The translations under genes were made by a program, and so were the position numbers. The notes under the pieces are model-generated. The model saw only the letters and a list, made by a program, of their open reading frames with translations. It was not told the DNA's origin and searched no databases. Of a stretch of DNA of 64,000 bases, positions 51,737 to 64,000 are shown piece after piece (within the stretch, counting starts at the first letter, position 1; each line of letters begins with the position of its first letter). The DNA comes from Dolomedes plantarius. Taxonomy: Eukaryota; Arthropoda; Arachnida; Araneae; Dolomedidae. The stretch spans positions 193,448,477 to 193,512,476 of the forward strand of contig OU015492.1 in the NCBI GenBank assembly GCA_907164885.2, written 5' to 3'.

Positions 51737-51834
51737 GACTTACCAATTTAAAAGTAATATATATATATATATATATATACATATATAAAATTCCCAAGAG
51801 AAATTTATATATATTACATTTAAATTGGTAAGTC
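51737..51834. repeat. 98-bp hairpin with TA-rich centre
   Basis: GACTTACCAATTTAAA on the left pairs with TTTAAATTGGTAAGTC on the right; the arms extend through GTAATATATAT. The middle is (TA)n plus about 40 bp. It could be a tiny foldback element. Confidence 0.75.
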
Positions 51835-52034
51835 AAATTTAAAAATAAATAAGAACACTGCAAATTTCTATGAAGATTTTTACAGTGTTCTTTTGCTTCG
51901 TTTTCAATGAACGGCCTACAGGGTTTTTCATTTTAAATCAAAATTTCGATAGTATTTCTTCTGAACCCAAATTTGCTCTGAAAGAAATGACTTTTCCCCT
52001 ATAAATTGATTTTAAATTTAAACCTATAAAAATT

Positions 52035-53467
52035 CACTCTGTCATAAAAAAATATATGCACCCAGAAGAAATTGATCTACTATCACGAAATTTGGCAGGA
52101 ATGTAATCTGGTAAGAGATATGCAAATGATGAAAATTTCGACGCCAATAAGACAAGGGTAAGCGCGCTATGCGTATATGAGATGCGCAGCTGGGAGAGTT
52201 TAAAAGTATGATTGCTCGTGCCATAGGGTTATTCCAAGAAATCTGTCTACTTGGAAGGACGGTATTGTGACTAGAGATGTCACAATGACCGGCAAGAAGT
52301 AACTGGCAACAGTACGAACAATTGTCGGACATTGAGAGGAGGCGTATAGTACGTCTCGGAGAAGCAGGTTGGTCGAACAGGCGTATCGGCCGCCACCTTG
52401 GTCGGAGCGATATGGTAGTTGCTCTGTGTTTGCAACAATGGATCGCGGAAGGAATAGTCTACCGTCGAGGTAGGTCAGGGCGTCCCAGGAACACAAATGC
52501 GAGCGAGGATCACGCAATCATAAGAGCGGCCACGTACGCACCAACAACGTCGCTAGAATCGGTTCGACGCCATTTACCACCTTCCAGACATCCGGTGGTA
52601 TCAAGAGAAACAATTCAGAGACGACTGGTCGACGCAGGTATAAAGACCCGACATCCATTAAGATGCCTACCACTGACCGCACATCATAGGCAGTGTCGAT
52701 TGGATTTTTGCCGACCTCGGGCAAGCTGGAGTGTGACCGACTGGATTCGTGCGATCTTCAGCGATGAATCCCGATTCAGTCTCAATGCTGATGACCAACG
52801 CATACGATTGTGGAGGCGGCCAGGCCACCTGTCCGATCCGGCATTTGTTGTCGAGAGGCATACGGCGATTACACAAGCTGTGACAGTGTGGGGAGCGATT
52901 TGTTGGGACACACGATCACCTCTAGTCGTCCTTCAACGCACTTTGACGGCACGCAGTTACGTGGACGAGAGTTTAACGCCAGTTGTACTGCATATGCTAT
53001 CAAGTCGCCCAGGTGCCATTTATCAGCAAGACAACGCTCGACCACATACTGCGCGACTCTCCCAACAATGTTTTCAAGGATATGACATACTCCCGTGGCC
53101 TGCCAGGTCACCAGACCTCTCGCCAATAGAGCACATGTGGGACGTGCTTCGAAGGCAACTGCAGCCGTCAAGGAATACTGGTGAATTAACTGACCAGTTG
53201 CAAAGATTACGGTATGATCTTCCGCAGGAGGTCATAAGTTACCTCATTGATTCGATGCCACGCCGTGTTTCGGCTTGTATAGTTGCCAGAGGTGGATTTA
53301 CTACTTACTGCTTTATAACCTTTTTCATGCTATATATTCTTAATAAAACGGTCTGTTCTTTTGAATTTGTAATCATTTGCTTATCTCCTCATACACTACA
53401 TACATTATAAGTTTCGTCATAGTAGCTCGTTTTCTTCTGGATGCATATATTTTTTTGTGACAGAGTG
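52035..53467 (+). mobile_element. Tc1-like element with near-intact transposase
   Basis: A 1433-bp element with imperfect inverted ends of about 60 bp: CACTCTGTCATAAAAAAATA and, reverse-complemented, CACTCTGTCACAAAAAAATA, both then TATGCA-CCAGAAGAAA. The right flank has TA (53468-53469); the left TA is altered (TT). It carries one long transposase frame. Confidence 0.9.
52322..53410 (+). CDS. Tc1-like transposase, nearly intact (start frame broken)
   Basis: DNA cut-and-paste transposase, nuclear, binding its own terminal repeats. Residues about 1-110 hold the paired-type helix-turn-helix (RIVRLGEAGWSNRRIGRHLG) followed by GRSGRPRN and a second half (VSRETIQRRLVDAGIKTR). The catalytic triad is Asp148 in FSDESRF, Asp237 in QQDNARPH and Glu270 in SPDLSPIEHMWDVL. 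Only 32 residues separate Asp237 and Glu270, two fewer than in Tc1. The C-terminus ends ...PRRVSACIVARGG and then runs about 35 residues further than usual. The frame opens upstream at 52289 without ATG. An ATG at 52285 is one base out of frame, so a 1-bp insertion near 52294-52299 probably broke the start; the first in-frame ATG is near 52412, inside the DNA-binding part. Confidence 0.85.
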   Translation: MSDIERRRIVRLGEAGWSNRRIGRHLGRSDMVVALCLQQWIAEGIVYRRGRSGRPRNTNASEDHAIIRAATYAPTTSLESVRRHLPPSRHPVVSRETIQRRLVDAGIKTRHPLRCLPLTAHHRQCRLDFCRPRASWSVTDWIRAIFSDESRFSLNADDQRIRLWRRPGHLSDPAFVVERHTAITQAVTVWGAICWDTRSPLVVLQRTLTARSYVDESLTPVVLHMLSSRPGAIYQQDNARPHTARLSQQCFQGYDILPWPARSPDLSPIEHMWDVLRRQLQPSRNTGELTDQLQRLRYDLPQEVISYLIDSMPRRVSACIVARGGFTTYCFITFFMLYILNKTVCSFEFVIICLSPHTLHTL

Positions 53468-54499
<1,032 letters not shown>

Positions 54500-54502
<3 letters not shown>

Positions 54503-54733
54503 GGTGATTTTTTTTAAAACTGACAGTACTCAGAGACATCTGTAGCGCAATCTATCAGCCGGAATTCCACCAAAGTAGATAGAGGGACTAAGGAAGACAT
54601 GGGAAAGTTTTCCGTGACAAAAAAAGAAAAAGTTCCAAAAGTTGCCGACAGGGGAAGATATGGCGCTCTTGTTTTCGGCGCACCCGAGAATTTGCATAAA
54701 AGGCAAGTGAAATATCAAAATACAAATTCACGA
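54500..54733 (-). mobile_element. Terminal fragment of a mariner-like element
   Basis: Starts CAGGGTGATTTTTTTTAAAA after TA. It is a diverged inverted copy of about 16340-16572, with shared blocks such as GGAATTCCACCAAA, GACATGGGAAAG and GGGGAAGATATGGC. No transposase remains. Confidence 0.7.
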
Positions 54734-55100
54734 ATTCTTTATTCAAAATGATGGTGGAATGCAATATATTTACAGGTAAGAATCGTAGAGAAGCTAGATA
54801 GGCTGTGTTACATCAGACACTTTCACGTCGTCGCCGATGCACCGGACCATGCCTACCTATGCACAGCACCACTGGGTTTTGCTACACGTGGATCACCTAC
54901 GTGGAGAACCCAAGTGGATCCGAAAGTCCCCTAAACAAGAGCACAAGTGAATCCGACGAGTCTTTCCTACGCAAGATCTCAAATCAAAATCCCGAGTATT
55001 TTCCTACGCAGGCAACCTCCTCCCACGTCACGTGCGCAGGTGCGCCCTCTAGCGATGAGCCGATTCCCGCGGTGAGCGGCTTGCTCGATTCTTTCCCCCG

Positions 55101-55104
<4 letters not shown>
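54734..55104. other. GC-richer segment between element end and TA array
   Basis: Contains CpGs and CACGTG-like motifs from about 54815. The 166-codon frame 54805-55305 runs into TA repeats and shows no domain. It may be part of an unidentified LTR or repeat. Confidence 0.4.
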
Positions 55105-55148
<44 letters not shown>

Positions 55149-55170
55149 ATATAGGCTAAGATATAAGCTT

Positions 55171-55264
<94 letters not shown>
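55105..55264. repeat. Two (TA)n arrays split by a degenerate spacer
   Basis: TA tracts at 55105-55146 and 55173-55264, followed by (TTTA)n to about 55284. Confidence 0.93.
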
Positions 55265-55268
<4 letters not shown>

Positions 55269-55522
55269 TTATTTATTTATTTATATAACACTCCACCATT
55301 ATTAATTCTCTACCTTTAATATTGCCTCCCCCCTTATGTAACTTCTTACGTTTCTGTGTGTTGCCTAGACGTCGCAGGACATCTTTGTTCTAGTGTGAAA
55401 GTGAAACTGCGCATACATTTAGCATTCCGATATGGGGTAGGCAGGAAGCTGAGCACTCTGTCCTGTATTCGTTATAAAATGTAAATAGCTTTCCTTTTTA
55501 TACATTTTTTCCATGTGAAACA

Positions 55523-55719
55523 TTTTTTTTTTCAACGCGGAGGCACTTGTCGTTTTAATATTCGCCTATACTACGCCGCTGTTTTACTGTCCATTTTATT
55601 ATCTATGAAGGGACGAATTCAAAAGCAGGCATTTTTTCGTGGCGCATCGCCGGGATTCGATCTGAGCACCCTCGGCACCGGAAACCAGCACGCTGTACCA
55701 CTGGGCCTCCACAAGCCTT
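55523..55719 (-). mobile_element. tRNA-like SINE with A tail, minus strand
   Basis: A 197-bp insertion. On the minus strand the 5' part has A-box-like GGCCCAGTGGTACAG (about 55694-55708) and B-box-like GATCGAATCCC, and it ends in A10 (T10 at 55523-55532 on the plus strand). The flanks CCATGTGAAACA (55511-55522) and CTATGTCAAACA (55720-55731) match at 10 of 12 positions, an aged target duplication. Confidence 0.65.
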
Positions 55720-55905
55720 CTATGTCAAACAATTAAATATCAATAATGTGCTCTAAAGTTAAAAAATTTATTAATCCCATCGACTGGACTGCTTGATTGT
55801 TTTTTGTACCGCTCGGCTTCAACTTTTCAGTTTAAAATACCACCGCCGGCGTAAATTCTCGTTCGCCTGTTTCCGAATATTGTTATAGTTTCTGCCAGAG
55901 AAATT

Positions 55906-56011
<106 letters not shown>

Positions 56012-56450
56012 AGCATGTTTCCTTTGATGTACAGAGAAGCGTATACCTCCAGATAGTGTTTCGTAATAATCTAGCTCAAAGGACTGTTATTGAAAAACAT
56101 TTTTTATAGTAAACAGTTAAACAGTTTTCAAAATCAAAGCTTTCTTGATGTTTATGACTAACTAGCGATTGTCTAAATATGTTATGTAATAGTTACTTGG
56201 GATTCTATTTTATTTAGCCAATACATATCGAAATTCACTTGAAAGAAAGAATTGTGTTATTGCAGTATTTTTTCAAAGAATACCACGTGACTATTTAGTT
56301 TTATTTGGCAAATACTGCCTGTATTGATGACATTATTACTTAATGATCACAAGCTTTTTAAAATGTTTGTAAAATTTTTCTATATTCTTATAAACATCCT
56401 TCGGAACTCGTATCAGTTTGTATATCAATTTTTAGAGATAAATAGAGATA
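56012..56450. other. AT-rich stretch, no gene seen
   Basis: No coding or element features recognised. Confidence 0.45.
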
Positions 56451-56452
56451 TA

Positions 56453-57602
56453 CACTGAAGTGCCACTGACTTAGGGATAGCAAAGCCTATGCAAATTGTG
56501 TAGCGCTGCGCATCATGTATGCACAAATGAGGGTGCTGTGGTAACTGCATATATAGCGCGTACTGTGTTTGTTCGGAATTAGTTGTTGGAATTGCCAGTA
56601 TGGGTAAACTGCCTGATTTAGACGCCTTCGTTCGCGGACAAATCGTAGGTGCGCGACGCATGGGCCATTCAATTTCCGAAATCGTCAGACAGCTAGGGTT
56701 TTCAAGGTCGACAGTGTCAAGAGTATACCAAGAATACATGGATGGTGGAAAAAAACTAGCGATCGGGCAAACTGCAAAGGACAATTATCCTTGACAGTGC
56801 GTGGTGAGAGACGGCTCAGGCGTATTGTACGTAGCCAGAGAAGCCAAACATTAGCTCAAATTACCACCCAGTTTAATGACGGTGCCAGTCGTACAGTCAG
56901 TAAACGGACTGTGAAACGCTCGCTTCACCGTATGGGTTTCGGGAGCCGTCGATCTACGAGAGTACCATTGCTCTATACTCGCCATGGAGTGATGAGTCTC
57001 GATTCCGACTACTTAACGCCGACGGGAGGCTGAGAATATGGCGTCAGGCTCATGAAGCCATGGATCCTGCATGCCTGGCTGGAACTGTACAAGGGCATGG
57101 TGGCTCAATCATGGTCTGGGTTTTTTTTTTCGTGGCACAGTTTGTGATCTTTGGTGCGTGTACCAACCTCCCTCAATGCAATTCGGTACGTAGAGTTGCT
57201 GGGTGATCACCTCCATCCGTTTATGCTGTTCTGTTATCCGCACGGTAATGGAGTTTTCCAGCAAGACAACTGTACCTCTCACAAGTCCCGGTTGGCTACT
57301 GGCTGGTTGGATGAGCATTCCTCTGACTTCTCTGTCATGAATTGGCCACCTAGAAGCCCAGACTTAAATCCTTTTGAGCATCTTTGGGATGTTTTGGAAC
57401 AAGGCGTGAAATGCCATCACACTGCACCAAAGAACCTTACTGAATTATGGACAGCTTTAGCCAATATTTGGCAAGCCATTCCCGTGGAACGTTTCCAGAA
57501 ACTTGTTGAATCTATGCCTCGTCGTGTGGCAGCCGTTATCAAGTCCAGAGGAGGCCCAACTCGTTACTGGGTAAGTATCCCTAATTCAGTGGCACTTCAG
57601 TG
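56453..57602 (+). mobile_element. Tc1-like (DD36E-spaced) element, copy B
   Basis: Ends CACTGAAGTGCCACTGACTT and, reverse-complemented, CACTGAAGTGCCACTGAATT, then AGGGATA, flanked by TA (56451-56452, 57603-57604). Closely similar to copy A at 32447-33669 but 71 bp shorter in the transposase. Confidence 0.9.
56600..57602 (+). pseudogene. Tc1-like transposase, copy B (inactivated)
   Basis: Starts MGKLPDLDAFVRGQIVGARR at 56600. The run of seven A near 56748-56754 (eight in copy A) shifts the frame after MDGGKK. A 71-bp deletion relative to copy A removes the region just before the first catalytic Asp; the breakpoints share CAT. A TGA near 57145 is shared with copy A. The second Asp (QQDNCTSHKSRL) and the Glu block, here NPFEHLWDVL with Ile changed to Phe, are 36 residues apart. 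The final stop is lost, so the frame runs past the element end. Confidence 0.88.
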
Positions 57603-57604
57603 TA

Positions 57605-59031
57605 TAACTTTACTGTAGATGGTACAGAATCCAAAATCATCTTTTAAGATATATCGTTGATTAATGTTTTATATTCCATGTGTATATCTTAATTTATACA
57701 AATCTTCAATTTTTAAATTATCCTCTTTGTACGTATCTAACTAGAACTATGTATTAGAAACTTTAAAAGAAAGGTATCTTGAAGAAAATGAAAGAGTATA
57801 ATGGGTAATAAAACTGTTATGTACCTAGTTTTTTATATTCATAATTATTAATCGGAAACCTGCACCATTTTGTTTATAAATAGGTCTATTTTAATAATTT
57901 AAAAAATTTTGGCTTTTCAAATTTAGGAATACATAATAATACAGTGACGTCAATATATTTTAAAACCCCGATGGATTGTAAACTATGTTCAAAGCACAAA
58001 TTATTTTGGTCTCCTTTAATCTTCACATGACTTTTCTTCTATGCACACATTTATTTTACGCATAATCGTGCCTTACACTGCAACATTATAAAAATTTAGT
58101 TTACATTGAATATACTACTCAGGAATAATTCTTGTCGTTATCTTCATATATGAATATAAAGCAATTAGTAACAGACTTGCACCAGAATTAATCATTTAAT
58201 TTTATAAACATATGCAAATTTTATTTCACCTGTTTTGCATTTTTATCATGATGGAATGTGGGGAACTTTATATTGAATAATGAGATATAGATCTCATGTG
58301 TGTGCATATGCATAATTTAGCATTTGCTCAAAAATAATTCACAATAACATACATTCTCAATCCCAAGCTCACGGTCACTTTTGAGCCCAACTAATATTTA
58401 TTATGAAGGACAAGCAGTCACTCTGTTTCCCTCTGACTCAAATTCCTCCATCGTGTGTTTGAGAATTTACATTGTAAACGTATTGACAGAATGTGATTGC
58501 CGCCCTTTGCTATCTGACGAGGCATTAATTTCGGTGAAGGGCAATTAGGGATCAAAATCCATTCATGTGTTCCATATAATCTAATCCACTTTAATTCATA
58601 TTAGACATAAATGTCAGAACGCTACCTGTATTGATCTCAGTGTTATTATTAAGATATATTCGCAGACGCACGAAGTTTGAGTTTCAAACAGTTCAGAATT
58701 AGCTCAGAAAAATTGCTTTTTTTACACCTTCCCCTGTTACTACCATAGAAACTAGTGCAGTTACAGTGGTATCAGAAAAGTTTTAAAAATTAACAAAATC
58801 ATTAGACCCACCCTATTTTTTTTCAAACGAGCAGACTTAAAGGATAGTCTGCCATCTTCATACTTTTTCCCGTGAAAAAATACTGTGTGAAAAATAAAGG
58901 CAAGTTTGACTCAAAATTAAAGTTAAACCATAATACAGTGAGGCTGGCTAAACAAGAGGTAACTATAAAATGCAGAGTATTTTTTTAAAATCTTGTTTTT
59001 TGTGTGAATTCATGTCATGTTTTAATGTAGA
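57605..59031. other. AT-rich stretch, no gene seen
   Basis: No coding or element features recognised. Confidence 0.45.
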
Positions 59032-59129
59032 CCATAAAGGTCATCTATATGGAGTCAAACCCAGTCTGTATCGCTTGTGTAAGCAGTACACAGTTAAACA
59101 GAAAAGTACCAAAGTGCATCAAAATTTTG

Positions 59130-59252
<123 letters not shown>

Positions 59253-59253
59253 A

Positions 59254-59560
59254 TGTAACCAAATCCCTCCCAGCCTTTTCGAATTTGAAGCGAAGTGAAG
59301 AGATTCCTTTCTGTCGGGTTCGTATATAAGAGATGTTTTGAATGCGGGAGCAGTAGATCACCGGGGAACGTTCGAGTAGATTAACTTTTAGTATAATAGG
59401 ACGGCTTTCGCAGAAGTCTGAGTTTTAAGCGGTTAAAGTTATGTGTTTTTATGTTTGAATGTAAATGTAATGTTGTAGTTCGTATTTTGCCCTCACGAAA
59501 TAGAATAAAACCGTCTGTTTATTTTGTGAATTCATAGTCGGTTGATTCAGCGACATTACA
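59254..59560 (+). repeat. Solo LTR of a second family
   Basis: A 307-bp block with inverted ends TGTAA and TTACA, a TATA-like TATATAAG near 59322 and AATAAAA near 59502. The composition is GC-richer than the flanks. It interrupts the TTAA-flanked MITE. The flanks GTCA and ATCA would be a 4-bp duplication with one change. Confidence 0.65.
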
Positions 59561-59661
59561 ATCAATCAATATATATAGATAGATAGATACATATATACAT
59601 AACACATATATCCATATATACATACAAAAGAGGTAAGCAACGATAAGTAATCATACGTTAA

Positions 59662-60837
59662 TAATCCGTGGTAGTATCGTTATAAGTGACTACCTTAAAT
59701 TTTATTTTCTGTTAAGAAGCGGAAATATTATTTGAAAAATTAATTTTCCCTTACATTACAGATATTTTAGCATTTTTATATTAAATACAACTGTATAAAA
59801 AGAAAAAAAGTTTAGCTAAAAAGTAAAAGTATGTCTTCGCAACTACTGTTTTCAATTTTAAACGACCATTTATTTACGCCACTTCTGGCAAAACTTTCAC
59901 AAAGTCTCTCTACTATATCAAACAGAGATCTGTTCTACAATAGCACAATAAGTTAGATAACAATAGAATAAATTATATAGTTAAAAGTTTTTCAATACTT
60001 TACATACGTAAACGATGCTTGTTTCACGTTTTCTTAATAGCTACACTCTCGCTATTGAAAACAATTTTATTTTTACGATACAATTGAGACTTTAAATCTT
60101 CCTAGCGCAGATGTATTCGTATAATTTTTTGTAGACATTCATACTATTTAAAAATGAATGTGAACGTGATAACTTCGTCCGCATATTGTTATTTAACATA
60201 GAATATTTTTACTTTACCAATATCTATTTTTTTACCTATCTTTATTCTAATAATATTTTTTAGATATGTGGCGTAATCTATGTTTAAAGTAAAATCACTT
60301 TAAGTCATTAAAGGGTCACTAAACGTCACTAAAGGGGAGGGGATATCTTATAGTGAAAATTTTTCTGATCAAAGGCAATCATGAAATATCTTCATTTCTA
60401 TTTCCTTTTTATATAAATTTAAATTTAAAAAGAACTTTAAGATTACATTTAATCTTTTTGGCAATATAGAAAATACAAAATAAAATAGCAGAAATTCATA
60501 GAAAAATGAAACCAATGTTAGTTACCTAGCATAGGCTTTAAGAATGATAATTTAATTTCTTTGTTTCATTAAATAACGTCATTGTTTTGAAATCAAAATA
60601 AAATTTCAAATCAACCTTTTCTACGGACACTTTTTTTTTAAAGTACACGTTCATCGGTTTTTCATTTCCATGAGAATCATGTCCTCTTATTTCCCAAGAG
60701 TATAGAAGACTAATTGTTTTTTAACGAGGCATTCAATAGTTCCTGTTATAATTCATTCGTATAAAGCTTGGAAATTTTACCCGATTTTGAGAAAAAAAAA
60801 TTCAGGTCGTCTCTTCTAACGAAACTACCGCGGGCTA
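59662..60837. other. AT-rich stretch between inverted MITE copies
   Basis: No coding features recognised. The bases next to each MITE (near 59662-59685 and 60818-60837) are also inverted copies of each other, so homology extends slightly past TTAA. Confidence 0.45.
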
Positions 60838-60841
60838 TTAA

Positions 60842-60939
60842 CGTAGGATTACATATCGTTGCTTACCTCTTTTGTATGTATATATGTATGTGTGTGTTAT
60901 GTATATATGTATCTATATATGTATCTATATATATATAGA

Positions 60940-60974
<35 letters not shown>

Positions 60975-61138
60975 TTATTTATTTATTTATTTATTTATGT
61001 GTCAAAATTTTTACACTTTTCTGTTTAACTGTTTACTGCGCTTGCCCAAGCGATACAGACTGGGCTTGGCGAGCTACCAAAATTATAACTCGCGACGCAG
61101 GACACCGGGGGACCGTTATGGAAGAACGTAATCCTACG
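60842..61138 (+). mobile_element. TTAA-flanked MITE, right copy
   Basis: A 297-bp element with inverted ends CGTAGGATTAC...GTAATCCTACG and perfect TTAA on both sides (60838-60841 and 61139-61142). A TA/TG/TTTA-rich microsatellite lies inside at about 60876-60998. The TTAA target fits piggyBac-type mobilisation. Confidence 0.78.
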
Positions 61139-61142
61139 TTAA

Positions 61143-63580
61143 AAGATATTCAAATTTGCAGGTGAATAAAAAATAACTCAAAAACGTAGAAAAGCAGAGA
61201 GAGCATCATAATGTAAGGAAAAACACATTTTTGACGAATAAGATAATCCCTTAACTTTTAGTATCACATGGGAGTACTAGATGGCGTGATATCCCACCGT
61301 TAAGAAATAGCTACTTTCCATAGTGCATAGTGTGCATATATGTTTTGATAGAGGAAACGAAAATCAGCAACACAAGTTCATAGGAACATTCCCCTGAGAA
61401 AATACCTCCCAATGGGAGCTAAATCAAAACAATAAAAATTGTAAATTTTTAGCAATTACAATTGCATTGCTATGAAAATTTGAATATATCACTGTAGAAC
61501 ATCCTGCTTAACTTGTGTATGTTGTTTTTAAAGCATTTAATTTCGAAAAGGGTTATTTGAAGAACTTAATTTAAAAGAAAGTCTTCCTCCCTATACAAAA
61601 CAGGAAATATTTCTCGACAAAATAATCTTTCTGAATATTTTTCAAAACAGTTTTGAGAAGAAAATGTAGCACCAAGCAATATGAATACAATTTAAACAAA
61701 ATTTGTGTTGTGTGAAACTCGAATAAATTCAAAGGCACGATAAGAACACACTTCCTTTCGCCCACATTGTATTTTTTATATACACCTTTTCAACAAATCC
61801 TTAAGCGATAAAACTAAATTCCCTCCTTCAGCAAACTAAATATAAAAAATATCGAGTGAAAACTGTGACATATCTTCGATGAACTGCGTGATAAGAACTG
61901 TAATGTTTATACTTTTGTTATATATAAACCTGAGACGTAGGATAACTTTGTCAATGTTTACTCTAGAACCATTGCCTTGATTCCCGATAACCGTTAAATG
62001 GAAATCCCTGAAGCACTTCTCGATAGCAGGTCACAAACTACAAGAAACCCGTAAGTTGAATTTATTCAGGACTTTCGTTTCGTAAGAAAAGCTATGAAAA
62101 CATGGATAGATATTTATATAACTAGAATTTATCTGGATCGAAGAGTAGATTTTCTTAAGCATCGATATCACAAAAGAGTGTCGAATAATACTCCTCCGAA
62201 CTTAAATAATGAAATTCTGAATACTGCCTGAGAGCTTGTATTTTAGTACAAAATGGCATTCATTTCTATGCTTTATGTTAAATCATTCTAAACTATCTCT
62301 GTCTGAAATCATTAAACAAGACTGTATATTCTTGTATTATGTTCAAAGTATAAATGAGCGTTGACATCTCTTTATAATAAAGTATAAATGCTGAATGTGT
62401 ATTAGTTATTTGAAATAAGAATGCTTTACCAAATTGGTATATACAAATAGTGACATAGACTAAATATTATTATCATGAAATGAATACTTATTTAAAATTA
62501 ATACAACTGTTTCCAATCTTCTAAAATCATAGAGAAATTTCAATACTATGTCTAGGTTCAAGACAGCTTGTTTAATCCAGGTAAAATGACAAGGTTTTCA
62601 CTTTTCTGCTTTACTGTGTTTATCGATTGTAATGCAAGGAAATGGTCTAAGGATGTAAGAATGCATTGCCAAAACTAAGGACTGAAATTTCAAGTATATA
62701 TATGAAAGGGTAATACAGTGAAAAAAATAGTCAATATTAAATAAATGTTATCAAATTTTATTCGTCATTGTATAAGTGAATTGCAGCGTTTTCGACTGAA
62801 ACCGTACATAGAACACTCAAACCTTAGTTTAAATAAATACCAATACATATAATAACGCATAATTTATGCTTCTATATTAATTAAGTTTTTTTACAGGAGT
62901 GGTAAAAGATTTATTTTATGCGTCTAAACCAGTGCTGTTCTATTTGTGTACAGAGGGGAAAATTGTGTGGTAACTTAACTTTTTAGATTATTTAAGCTTA
63001 ACTATGTTCTATTAAATTTAAAAAATACATTATTAACAGAAAATAGTAAAACTCATTTTTAAGAATGAAAATGGTCCTCTGTTAAATATGCCTTTCAAGC
63101 TGTAAAATTAAATTTCACTAGATTACTTATCTAATGATTTAATGACTAACATTTTACATAATAATGAATTACATGTTTTATTCCAAGTATGTAATAATCA
63201 AAGATATCAGTCTTTCGCCCAAGTTAGCTAGTAATTCCATTGTAAATTAAGGATTCAGTCCATCTTCATTTGTATTTCAACAAGCAGAGCTAAATAACTT
63301 TCAACAAATGCATTTCAACCACAACTTGAACCAGTCATGAAATGGTCCAAAACACTAACATCTAAAGAAATAGCAGCTTTGTGGTCTATTTCTATGTTTG
63401 TCACAACATAAAGCCAAATAGCTGCAACTATGATAAAGTTTAACTTTTACACCACGAATGTACCAGTATAGTTCTGTTTCAATATGACTTGTAAGTTTAA
63501 AAAAAAAGAAATGTCTCTTCTTTTCTAAACTGCAAAATTTTATTCAAGGATTGCATGGCACGTTGTGTATTAGAAAGCTA
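61143..63580. other. AT-rich stretch, no gene seen
   Basis: No coding region or element ends recognised. Confidence 0.45.
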
Positions 63581-63623
63581 GGCGGAAATAGATGTTCCGT
63601 CCTAAGGGACATCTATTTCCGCC
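63581..63623. repeat. Hairpin with 15-bp perfect arms
   Basis: GGCGGAAATAGATGT pairs with ACATCTATTTCCGCC across a 13-nt middle that can extend pairing by about 3 bp. Followed by TAATAGGGAT and TAATAGGGGT. It may be the end of an element that continues past the window. Confidence 0.8.
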
Positions 63624-64000
63624 GTAATAGGGATCCTCATTAATAGGGGTCCGGGACACATTTAAAAAATTTTTTTATTTATTGAGTAAAAATTTTGAAT
63701 TTTTTTGTGATGTTTAACAGTATAATTTGTAAGCAAAACCACATCATAAAACTTCTCATAAAGTTTTTAAAAAGTTTTAAAATTTAAAATTTTGAAAAAA
63801 GGGTAATTTAAAATCGTTATAACTCAAAATTTTATTTGTCTAATTTCAAAATTTTTCATTTAATTAAACAGAAATATATAATTTTTAATTTTGATTCGGC
63901 ATTTCTTGAAATATTAATTTTTAAAAAATTAAAAATATTTAGAGTATTTTTTTTTTAAATGATGTAACTTATTTTTAAAGAATCATATTTTAAAAAGTAA
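63624..64000. other. A/T homopolymer-rich end of window
   Basis: Dense runs of A and T with no ORF, continuing to the window edge. Confidence 0.5.

Noticed and set aside
52200..52911. Several minus-strand frames opposite the 52 kb transposase
   Set aside because: Antisense shadows of a long GC-richer coding region.
54805..55305. 166-codon frame
   Set aside because: It joins a GC-rich non-coding block to TA repeats; no domain and no homologous pattern.
55640..55719. Functional tRNA gene on the minus strand
   Set aside because: A and B boxes are recognisable, but the acceptor and T stems do not pair properly and the sequence is the head of a SINE with an A tail.

Overview
This is a eukaryotic, almost certainly arthropod, non-coding window. 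It is very AT-rich, carries some twenty long (TA)n microsatellites, and is packed with animal-type transposable elements. The mix of Tc1-like, long-TIR mariner-like, hAT, pogo-like and TTAA-target DNA elements, a Ty3/Gypsy-like LTR element and tRNA-derived SINEs fits an arachnid, possibly a spider. That is an inference from family resemblance, not a direct reading. I found no recognisable host gene. Two short exon-like segments (27066-27160 and 47469-47564) are the only host-coding candidates.

Layout. 0-10 kb: a CpG-rich island, then a long-TIR mariner-like element (907-2987) sitting between two (TA)n arrays, a hAT-type MITE with a perfect 8-bp duplication (4492-5278), and a decayed minus-strand Tc1 (9228-10258). 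10.8-14.3 kb: a young LTR retroelement with about 98.5% identical LTRs and one intact 658-codon gag-type ORF but no protease, RT or integrase. Two solo LTRs of the same family lie at 39178-39617 (+) and 50129-50563 (-). 15.9-25 kb: a mariner-like 3' remnant, a MITE between TA arrays, a TTAA-flanked element, a cluster of five short palindromes, a hAT element with an internal duplication, a short MITE and a pogo-like remnant. 25-32.3 kb is nearly free of recognisable elements.

32.4-57.6 kb: two copies of one Tc1-like (DD36E-spaced) element share an inactivating stop. There is a MITE nested in a MITE, a pogo-like MITE next to a solo LTR, a Tc1 nested inside another Tc1, a candidate minus-strand solo LTR, two SINEs with target-site duplications, and a Tc1-like element (52035-53467) whose transposase is almost intact. 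57.6-64 kb: two inverted copies of a TTAA-flanked MITE, one split by a solo LTR, then AT-rich sequence and a perfect-arm hairpin near the right edge.

The genes do not form a pathway. They are independent mobile elements, most inactivated by frameshifts, stops or deletions. The two most intact products are the gag-only ORF and the 52 kb transposase. The recurrent theme is TA-target elements embedded in, or ending exactly at, (TA)n arrays.
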